Shown one piece after another: positions 13,410 to 18,848 of a stretch of DNA of 18,848 bases. The notes under the pieces are model-generated. The model was not told where the DNA came from, searched no databases, and saw only the letters and a list, made by a program, of their open reading frames with translations. Each line of letters opens with the position of its first letter. Position 1 is the stretch's first letter. Both the position numbers and the translations under genes were made by a program. The stretch spans positions 1-18,848 of the forward strand of contig SFFP01000013.1 of NCBI GenBank assembly GCA_004556875.1, given 5' to 3'. The DNA comes from Ruminococcus flavefaciens. Its GTDB lineage: Bacteria; Bacillota_A; Clostridia; Oscillospirales; Ruminococcaceae.

Positions 13410-15497
13410 ATGGAAAAGGTAACAGAGTATTTTGGTTCAATGGTATTTGACGACAGAATAATGAAGGCTACGCTTTCGGAAAAGGTTTATAAGTCGCTGA
13501 AGAGAACTATTGACAGGGGAACACCTCTCGATATTTCAGTCGCTAACGCTGTAGCCGCTGCTATGAAGGACTGGGCAATAGAGCTTGGCGCAACTCATTA
13601 CACTCACTGGTTTCAGCCAATGACAGGTGTTACCGCTGAAAAGCATGACAGCTTTATATCTCCTGCACCTGATGGCAGAGTTATCATGGAGTTTTCGGGC
13701 AAGGAGCTTGTTAAGGGCGAGCCTGACGCATCATCATTCCCATCAGGCGGACTCCGCGCAACATTCGAAGCAAGAGGCTATACAGCGTGGGACCCGACTT
13801 CATACGCTTTCATCAAGGACGGCACTCTCTATATCCCGACAGCGTTCTGCTCATACACAGGTGAGGCTCTTGATAAGAAAGTTCCGCTTCTCCGCTCAAT
13901 GGAAGCTATCAACAGGCAGGCTCTGCGTATCCTCAGGCTTTTCGGCAATACAAAGGTGAGAAGCATAAAGACATCTGTCGGACCTGAACAGGAATACTTC
14001 CTTGTTGACCGCGATATGTGGAAGCAGAGAAAGGACCTTATGATGACAGGTAGAACTCTCTTTGGTGCTATGCCTCCTAAGGGACAGGAAATGGACGACC
14101 ATTATTTCGGTTCTATCAAGCCGAGAGTTGCCGAGTACATGGCTGACCTTGACCGCGAGCTCTGGAAACTTGGTATCCTTGCAAAGACAAAGCATAATGA
14201 AGTAGCTCCTGCACAGCATGAGCTTGCACCTATCTACGATACAACAAATATTGCCGCAGACCACAATCAGCTCACTATGGAGGTAATGCAGAAAGTTGCT
14301 CTCCGTCATAACCTTGTGTGCCTGCTCCATGAAAAGCCGTTTGCAGGCGTAAACGGTTCAGGCAAGCACAACAACTGGTCTATTTCCACAGACCAGGGCG
14401 AAAATCTGCTCTCACCAGGAGAGACTCCTGCTGAGAATGCGCAGTTTCTGCTTTTTCTTGCAGCAGTTATCAAGGCTGTTGACGACTATCAGGACTTACT
14501 GAGACTTTCAGTAGCTACCGCAGGCAACGACCACCGTCTGGGAGCAAATGAAGCTCCGCCTGCTGTTATATCCATATTCCTCGGAGATGAGCTTACAGCG
14601 GTTCTTGACGCTATTGAAAAGGACGTACCATACGGCGGCACAGCTAAGGAGAAGATGAAGCTGGGCGTTGATGTGCTCCCACAGTTCAGCAAGGATACAA
14701 CGGACCGAAACCGTACATCTCCTTTTGCATTTACAGGAAATAAGTTTGAGTTCCGTATGCTTGGTTCTTCAAACAGCATTTCCTGCGCAAATATCCACCT
14801 TAATGCGGCTGTAGCCGAGGTGCTGAGACAGTTTGCAGACAAGCTTGAAAAGGCTAAGGACTTCAACAAGGCGCTCCACGACCTTATCCGCAGGACTATC
14901 AAGGAGCACAAGCGTATAATCTTTAACGGAAACGGCTATGACGATGCTTGGATAGCTGAGGCTGAAAAGCGCGGACTCATGAACCTTAAAACTACTGCTG
15001 ACGCTATGCCTCATATCTGCGACAAAAAGAATGTGGAAATGCTCACATCTCACGGTATATTTACCGAAGCCGAGATATTCTCGCGCCGCGATATAATGCT
15101 TGAAAACTACATCAAGACAGTCAACATCGAGGCTGTTACCATGATAGATATGGCTCGCAAGGAGATAATCCCTGCTGTAGCTAAATTTGCGGCTGACACA
15201 GCAAGTGCGGTAGCAGTAAAGAAGAGCGTTTCAAAAGCAGCCTGCAAGTATGAGACAAAGCTTGTAACAGAGCTTTCAGAGCTTATCGACGAAATGGACA
15301 CTGCAACTGCGGCTCTTGAAAAGGCAGTGGAAAAGTTCAGAGGCATAGATGTTATCGTTAAGGCATCTGAATTTGTAAGGGATACAGTTCTCCCTGCAAT
15401 GGATAAGCTCCGCAGCGCCGCAGACAAGGCAGAAACCATTACTGCCGAGACATACTGGCCATTCCCAGCATATGACAAGCTTCTTTTCGGAGTCTAA
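13410..15497 (+). CDS. glnN: Glutamine synthetase type III
   Basis: A 695-aa ATP-dependent glutamate-ammonia ligase, the large GSIII type known from Bacteroides, cyanobacteria and many clostridia. The GSIII-specific N-terminal region (THYTHWFQPMTG, EFSGKELVKGEPDASSFPSG) precedes the conserved catalytic core: GPEQEYFLVD (metal-site Glu pair), HNEVAPAQHELAP, NGSGKHNNWS, GNDHRLGANEAPPA and KFEFRMLGSS, with a GSIII-type C-terminal helical tail. All catalytic blocks look intact, unlike the GS-like protein at 2193-3470, so this is the working ammonium-fixing enzyme of the window. It is coupled to pyrG and probably belongs to the amtB-glnK transcript. No clear terminator was found within the 67 nt after its stop. 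Confidence 0.96.
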   Translation: MEKVTEYFGSMVFDDRIMKATLSEKVYKSLKRTIDRGTPLDISVANAVAAAMKDWAIELGATHYTHWFQPMTGVTAEKHDSFISPAPDGRVIMEFSGKELVKGEPDASSFPSGGLRATFEARGYTAWDPTSYAFIKDGTLYIPTAFCSYTGEALDKKVPLLRSMEAINRQALRILRLFGNTKVRSIKTSVGPEQEYFLVDRDMWKQRKDLMMTGRTLFGAMPPKGQEMDDHYFGSIKPRVAEYMADLDRELWKLGILAKTKHNEVAPAQHELAPIYDTTNIAADHNQLTMEVMQKVALRHNLVCLLHEKPFAGVNGSGKHNNWSISTDQGENLLSPGETPAENAQFLLFLAAVIKAVDDYQDLLRLSVATAGNDHRLGANEAPPAVISIFLGDELTAVLDAIEKDVPYGGTAKEKMKLGVDVLPQFSKDTTDRNRTSPFAFTGNKFEFRMLGSSNSISCANIHLNAAVAEVLRQFADKLEKAKDFNKALHDLIRRTIKEHKRIIFNGNGYDDAWIAEAEKRGLMNLKTTADAMPHICDKKNVEMLTSHGIFTEAEIFSRRDIMLENYIKTVNIEAVTMIDMARKEIIPAVAKFAADTASAVAVKKSVSKAACKYETKLVTELSELIDEMDTATAALEKAVEKFRGIDVIVKASEFVRDTVLPAMDKLRSAADKAETITAETYWPFPAYDKLLFGV

Positions 15498-15564
15498 GCG
15501 CAGAGCCGCTGTTTCCTCCTTCGCGGTATAGCTGTATCAGACGAAAGTTCAGAACCCATGACTG

Positions 15565-15593
15565 TTGATATTTTTAGATTTTTATGTTATAAT
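15565..15593 (+). promoter_or_regulatory. Promoter of the LRR gene
   Basis: -35 TTGATA (15565-15570), a T-rich 17-bp spacer, and a perfect -10 TATAAT (15588-15593), 35 nt before the start codon. It indicates that the LRR gene is transcribed separately from glnN. Confidence 0.8.
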
Positions 15594-15628
15594 AGACCAT
15601 ACTATAAAACATATCACAGGAGGGCACA

Positions 15629-16126
15629 ATGCAGAATTTTTTGTTTGGTCAGATAGAGGACCATACCTATAGCATAGTCGGTTATGAGGGCGATGAAAAG
15701 GAAGTAGTTGTTCCCGATAATTACGGCGGAACTAAAGTCACAGTTATCTGTGATAAGGTATTTATGGGACATGATGAGATAACATCCGTAACTATTCCGG
15801 ATACGGTGACTGATATGGGCGAATTTGTTTTTGACGGCTGCAGCGCTCTTAAAACTATCAGACTGTCATCAGAACTGAGATACTTATGGGGATATACCTT
15901 TTGCAGATGCGGTGTTGAGGAGATAGTTCTTCCCGATAAACTGGCATCTATACCGCCATTTGCTTTCAAGGAGTGTAAACAGCTCAAAAGGATAGTATGC
16001 GGCAAGGGTATGAAAAAAATATACGCATGGGCATTTGCAGGCTGTGAAGATCTTAAAGAGGTAGTCTGCGGAGAAAATGTTGAAATAAGTCCTGACGCTT
16101 ACAAAAGCAAGGAACTGAATAAATGA
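15629..16126 (+). CDS. Short BspA-type leucine-rich-repeat protein
   Basis: A 165-aa protein made almost entirely of LRR_5 (BspA-like) repeats: units of about 23 residues of the form I-x-x-x-A/V-F-x-x-C-x-x-L-x-x-I/V. Examples run from ICDKVFMGHDEITSVTIPD through FVFDGCSALKTI and FAFKECKQLKRI to WAFAGCEDLKEV. There is no signal peptide, membrane segment, dockerin or cell-wall anchor, so it is probably cytosolic, unlike the large secreted BspA proteins. The repeat fold suggests protein binding; the partner is unknown. AGGAGG (15618-15623) sets the ATG. It has its own promoter and terminator and appears monocistronic. Confidence 0.85.
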   Translation: MQNFLFGQIEDHTYSIVGYEGDEKEVVVPDNYGGTKVTVICDKVFMGHDEITSVTIPDTVTDMGEFVFDGCSALKTIRLSSELRYLWGYTFCRCGVEEIVLPDKLASIPPFAFKECKQLKRIVCGKGMKKIYAWAFAGCEDLKEVVCGENVEISPDAYKSKELNK

Positions 16127-16130
16127 GAGA

Positions 16131-16174
16131 TATGGCTGATACTGCGGAAATAGCGGTGTCAGCCATAATTTTTT
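16131..16174 (+). terminator. Terminator of the LRR gene
   Basis: ATGGCTGATACTGC (16132-16145) pairs with GCGGTGTCAGCCAT (16153-16166), with two wobbles and a GGAAATA loop, followed by six T (16169-16174). It starts 5 nt after the LRR stop codon and separates that gene from the methyltransferase. Confidence 0.9.
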
Positions 16175-16183
16175 ACATACGGC

Positions 16184-16212
16184 TTGCTTTATTGCAGGAA
16201 ATATGGTACAAT
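16184..16212 (+). promoter_or_regulatory. Promoter of the methyltransferase gene
   Basis: -35 TTGCTT (16184-16189), 17-bp spacer, -10 TACAAT (16207-16212), followed 46 nt later by the start codon with TGGAGG (16245-16250). It directly follows the LRR terminator. The match is good but not consensus. Confidence 0.65.
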
Positions 16213-16257
16213 AAGAATATAGTTTGCATATACTAACAATCTTATGGAGGTTTTACT

Positions 16258-16905
16258 ATGACTGCTAAGGAATACAAGGAGCTTTCCGTTAAGGAATTCA
16301 CAAAAGCCGCTGAGGTCTATGAATCAGACCATGCAGGCGTTTACAATATGTGCAAAAAGGACTATCCCGATGTACTGGCAGAGCTCGAAAAAGAGCCGTT
16401 CAGTGATCTTCTTGACTGCGGCTGCGGAAGCGGCCCTATGCTGACGCTTTTACATGAGAAGTATCCCGAAAAGCACTATACAGGTATTGACCTGACACCT
16501 AAAATGATAGAGGTGGCAAAGGCTAAAAACATGAAGAACGTTGATCTGGTTGTTGGCGACTGCGAAAATCTTCCGTTTGAGGCTGAGTCGTTTGATGTGG
16601 TGATATGCTGTGAGAGTTTTCATCATTATCCCGATCCGCAGTCCTTCTTCAACAGTGTTTACCGCGTACTGCGTCCGAATGGCAGACTGATACTGCGCGA
16701 TATGACCATGAAATCGTCAGCGGTACGATGGTTCTGCAATCACATAGAAATGCCGCTGATACACCTTGCAGGAAAGGGCGATGTAAGGATATACGGAAGA
16801 GAAGAGATCAGAAAGCTTTGCAGGAACGCAGGACTTCACATGGAATCGTTTGAGATACGGGGATTTTGCCGTATGCACTGCGTTGCAAGAAAGCCGAAAA
16901 AATAA
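16258..16905 (+). CDS. Class I SAM-dependent methyltransferase
   Basis: A 215-aa cytosolic protein with the Rossmann-type Methyltransf_11 (UbiE/SmtA-like) layout: motif I LLDCGCGSGP (51-60), acidic end of beta-2 in YTGIDLTP (74-81), motif II GDCENLPFEAESFDVV (100-115) with FHHYPDP after it, and VLRPNGRLILRD (137-148). The core is complete and the SAM site looks intact. The substrate cannot be read from the sequence; relatives act on quinones, small metabolites or antibiotics. It has its own promoter and a weak terminator. No neighbour points to a pathway. Confidence 0.88.
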   Translation: MTAKEYKELSVKEFTKAAEVYESDHAGVYNMCKKDYPDVLAELEKEPFSDLLDCGCGSGPMLTLLHEKYPEKHYTGIDLTPKMIEVAKAKNMKNVDLVVGDCENLPFEAESFDVVICCESFHHYPDPQSFFNSVYRVLRPNGRLILRDMTMKSSAVRWFCNHIEMPLIHLAGKGDVRIYGREEIRKLCRNAGLHMESFEIRGFCRMHCVARKPKK

Positions 16906-16917
16906 GCGCAAATAAAT

Positions 16918-16946
16918 GGACAGCTTCTGAGATGAGCTGTCCCTTT
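16918..16946 (+). terminator. Hairpin terminator after the methyltransferase gene
   Basis: GGACAGCT (16918-16925) pairs perfectly with AGCTGTCC (16935-16942) around a 9-nt interval, followed by CTTT only. It starts 13 nt after the stop codon. The stem is good but the T-tract is short, so termination may be partial. Confidence 0.6.
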
Positions 16947-17018
16947 GGCATATTCAGACAAAATTGAAGCAGTATATCAGTGCAAAATGCTGAATTAAAA
17001 TAAATGCGCAGATTTATA

Positions 17019-17047
17019 TTGACGCTGTGTCAGAATACTGGTATAAT
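17019..17047 (+). promoter_or_regulatory. Promoter of the tetR-aldo/keto reductase operon
   Basis: -35 TTGACG (17019-17024), 17-bp spacer and -10 TATAAT (17042-17047), with the TetR start codon 41 nt further on. Confidence 0.85.
17020..17032 (+). promoter_or_regulatory. Possible TetR operator over the -35 box
   Basis: The perfect inverted repeat TGAC-GCTGT-GTCA overlaps the -35 element and the start of the spacer. Its position directly upstream of a tetR-family gene is the usual place for an autorepression site. It is short (4-bp arms), so this is a suggestion only. Confidence 0.45.
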
Positions 17048-17088
17048 ATCTTTAAAGAGATAGCTTTATAGTAAAAGGGGGAGTTGGT

Positions 17089-17709
17089 ATGCCAAAGGGT
17101 TCACCCGAGCTGACGGCTTCGCGAAAAGAAGAGATAATTAATGCCTGCGAAAAGCTTTATCAGACTATGAGTTTTAAAGAGATCACGCTGAAGGAAATAA
17201 GCGTGGAAACAAGTTTTTCCCGTCCGTCTATATACAATTATTTTCAGACAAAAGAGGAGATATTTCTTGCTATCATGCAGCGTGAGTATGAGCTTTGGGC
17301 AGATGAGATAAATACAGTTGCTGAGAAAAATGATACCATGAATGCTGAGGGATTTGCTGATGTACTCGCGCTTTCATTGGAAAAGCATGAGAAACTTCTG
17401 AAATTGCTTGCCATGAATCATTATGATATGGAGGAAAATTCACGTCCTGAGCGGCTTACAGAGTTCAAGTCGGCTTATGGTGCTTCTCTTGATGCAGTGA
17501 GAAATTGTCTGCGGAAATTCTTTCCCGATACAGATACCGAAAGCTTTATCTTCGTGTTCTTTCCGTTTCTTTTCGGAGTCTATCCGTATTCAGTAGCGAC
17601 TGAAAAGCAGCTTCAAGCCATGCGCGAAGCAAAAATGGACTTTAAAATGCACAGCATTTATGAAATAATTCATTCCTGCGTTATGCAGCTGTTAGGAGGT
17701 AAGTTATGA
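17089..17709 (+). CDS. TetR/AcrR-family transcriptional regulator
   Basis: A 206-aa DNA-binding repressor. The N-terminal helix-turn-helix (about 12-65) shows the family pattern KEITLKEISVETSFSRPSIYNYFQTKEEIF, with the SIYNYF recognition helix and tail typical of TetR_N. The C-terminal helical ligand domain is not recognisable to a known subgroup. SD GGGGGAG is 5 nt before the ATG. Its stop overlaps the start of the aldo/keto reductase gene (ATGA), so the two are translationally coupled. It probably represses its own operon through the palindrome at 17020-17032. The inducer is unknown. Confidence 0.9.
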   Translation: MPKGSPELTASRKEEIINACEKLYQTMSFKEITLKEISVETSFSRPSIYNYFQTKEEIFLAIMQREYELWADEINTVAEKNDTMNAEGFADVLALSLEKHEKLLKLLAMNHYDMEENSRPERLTEFKSAYGASLDAVRNCLRKFFPDTDTESFIFVFFPFLFGVYPYSVATEKQLQAMREAKMDFKMHSIYEIIHSCVMQLLGGKL

Positions 17710-18743
17710 AGTACACTAAACTTGGAAATTCAGACCTTAATGTTTCACGTATCTGTATGGGCTGTATGGGATTTGGCGATTCAAAGAACGGTCAGCACTC
17801 ATGGACGCTTGACGAGGAACATTCCCGTGAGATAATAAAGCGCGGTCTTGAGCTTGGCGTGAATTTTTATGATACTGCTATCGGCTATCAGTCCGGCACA
17901 AGTGAGCAGTATGTGGGCAGAGCGCTCCGCGACTTTGCAAAGCGCGACGAGGTTGTCGTAGCTACAAAGTTTCTGCCGAGAACTCCTGACGATATCGAAG
18001 CAGGCATAACAGGTCAGCAGCATATAGAGCGCATGATAAACAAGAGCCTCGAAAATCTTGGCATGGACTATGTTGACCTGTACATTTATCATATGTGGGA
18101 CTGGAATACGCCTGTATATGATATCCTTGACGGTCTCAACAGAGTTGTCAGAGCAGGAAAAGCAAGATATATCGGCATCTCAAACTGCTATGCGTGGCAG
18201 CTTGCAAAGGCAAATGCTCTTGCAGAAAAGGAAGGCTTTGCTAAGTTTGTAAGTGTACAGGGACATTACAATCTCATATTCCGAGAGGAAGAGCGCGAAA
18301 TGGCTATGCTCTGCAATGAGGATAATATTGCAATGACTCCGTACAGCGCACTTGCAAGCGGCAGACTGGCAAGACTTCCCGGCGAAACTTCTAAACGTGC
18401 CGAGGAGGACAGCTACGCTAAGTTCAAATATGACGCAACAAAGGAGCAGGACGAAGTCATAATAAAGCGTGTGGCAGAGCTGGCTGAAAAGCACGGCGTT
18501 TCCATGACAGAGGTATCTCTTGCATGGCTGCTCACTAAGGTAACTTCTCCTGTTGTGGGAGCTACAAAGCTTCATCACATCGAGGGCGCAGCAAAGGCTG
18601 TAGAGCTTGAACTTACGGCAGAGGAGACAGCTTATCTTGAAGAGCCTTATGTACCTCATGCGCTGGCGGGCGTTATGGCGCAGAATAAGCCTGTAAACAA
18701 GAACGACAAGCACGTCTGGTCAACTGGCAGTCAGAAAATATAA
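17706..18743 (+). CDS. Aldo/keto reductase
   Basis: A 345-aa NAD(P)H-dependent oxidoreductase of the AKR superfamily. The expected (beta/alpha)8 landmarks are present in order: MKYTKLGNSDLNVSRICMG at the N-terminus and the catalytic tetrad Asp56 (NFYDTA), Tyr61, Lys88 (ATKF) and His129 (YIYHMW). Then come GKARYIGISN, a QGHYNLI strand, TPYSALASGRL and the cofactor-binding stretch TSPVVGATKLHHIE. Length is normal for the YajO/Tas-like group. The physiological substrate cannot be predicted; together with the overlapping TetR gene it may form an inducible carbonyl-detoxification or catabolic unit. AGGAGG lies 7-8 nt upstream, in the end of tetR. A strong terminator follows. Confidence 0.93.
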   Translation: MKYTKLGNSDLNVSRICMGCMGFGDSKNGQHSWTLDEEHSREIIKRGLELGVNFYDTAIGYQSGTSEQYVGRALRDFAKRDEVVVATKFLPRTPDDIEAGITGQQHIERMINKSLENLGMDYVDLYIYHMWDWNTPVYDILDGLNRVVRAGKARYIGISNCYAWQLAKANALAEKEGFAKFVSVQGHYNLIFREEEREMAMLCNEDNIAMTPYSALASGRLARLPGETSKRAEEDSYAKFKYDATKEQDEVIIKRVAELAEKHGVSMTEVSLAWLLTKVTSPVVGATKLHHIEGAAKAVELELTAEETAYLEEPYVPHALAGVMAQNKPVNKNDKHVWSTGSQKI

Positions 18744-18753
18744 CAGTAATAAA

Positions 18754-18790
18754 AAGGCACTCTGAATTGTGACAGAGTGCCTTATTTTTT
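18754..18790. terminator. Bidirectional intrinsic terminator
   Basis: AAGGCACTCTG (18754-18764) pairs perfectly with CAGAGTGCCTT (18773-18783) around an 8-nt loop. A T-rich tail follows on the right (18782-18790) and an A-rich run precedes it on the left, so it works in both directions. It ends the aldo/keto reductase transcript, and also the convergent gene whose stop codon lies at 18789-18791. Confidence 0.92.
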
Positions 18791-18848
18791 ACAGCTCTTC
18801 AAGAGCCTTGCTTACGATATCTTCAGAAAAACCTATGACTTTCAGAAG
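18789..18848 (-). CDS. C-terminal end of a convergent gene, cut by the window edge
   Basis: On the minus strand an open frame enters from the right edge and ends with TAA at 18791-18789, immediately before the shared terminator. The 19 visible codons read LLKVIGFSEDIVSKALEEL. The stop-then-terminator arrangement supports a real gene, but the fragment is too short to name the family. Confidence 0.55.
   Translation of the reverse strand, partial: LLKVIGFSEDIVSKALEEL

Noticed and set aside
15498..15541. Possible terminator after glnN (CCGC...GCGG with outer CAG/CTG)
   Set aside because: The stem is short and interrupted and no T-run follows.

Overview
The window looks like a chromosomal segment from a Gram-positive gut or rumen clostridium, most probably Ruminococcus or a close relative. 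This is inferred from several features: strong purine-rich Shine-Dalgarno sites, consensus TTGACA/TATAAT promoters with 17-bp spacers, a type III glutamine synthetase, a [4Fe-4S]-type PurF, a BspA-like leucine-rich-repeat protein, and protein sequences of clostridial character. No plasmid, phage, IS, tRNA, rRNA or CRISPR signal was seen.

Positions 1-15497 form a divergent nitrogen and glutamine locus. On the minus strand, one tightly packed five-gene operon runs leftward from a promoter at 9610-9638: gltB, gltD (glutamate synthase), a glutamine-synthetase-I-like protein lacking several catalytic residues, an ANTAR RNA-binding antiterminator with a degenerate receiver domain, and purF. Gaps are 3-14 nt and end in a weak hairpin near 99-132. 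On the plus strand, from a promoter at 9740-9768, come an ammonium transporter fused to a PII (GlnK) domain, pyrG (CTP synthase) and the GSIII gene glnN. The locus takes up ammonium (Amt), fixes it (GSIII), redistributes it to glutamate (GOGAT) and spends glutamine in two amidotransferases (PurF, CTP synthase).

The most interesting part is the 424-nt divergent control region (9500-9923). Both promoters fire into very short leaders built the same way. At the extreme 5' end is a small hairpin with a six-base loop carrying A at position 1 and G at position 4. It overlaps the 5' arm of a strong intrinsic terminator, so the two cannot form together. Downstream of each terminator lies a second, longer hairpin, again with an A1/G4 hexaloop. 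This loop signature is the recognition element of ANTAR antiterminators, and an ANTAR gene lies in the gltB operon. The likely model is that the ANTAR protein frees both transcripts from termination, and so controls its own operon. The A1/G4 hexaloops flank the terminator here, rather than both preceding it as in the described EutV-type targets.

Positions 15498-18848 hold ordinary accessory genes, each with its own promoter or terminator: a short BspA-type LRR protein, a class I SAM-dependent methyltransferase, a TetR regulator translationally coupled to an aldo/keto reductase (with a possible operator over the TetR promoter), a bidirectional terminator, and the last 19 codons of a convergent gene cut by the window edge.
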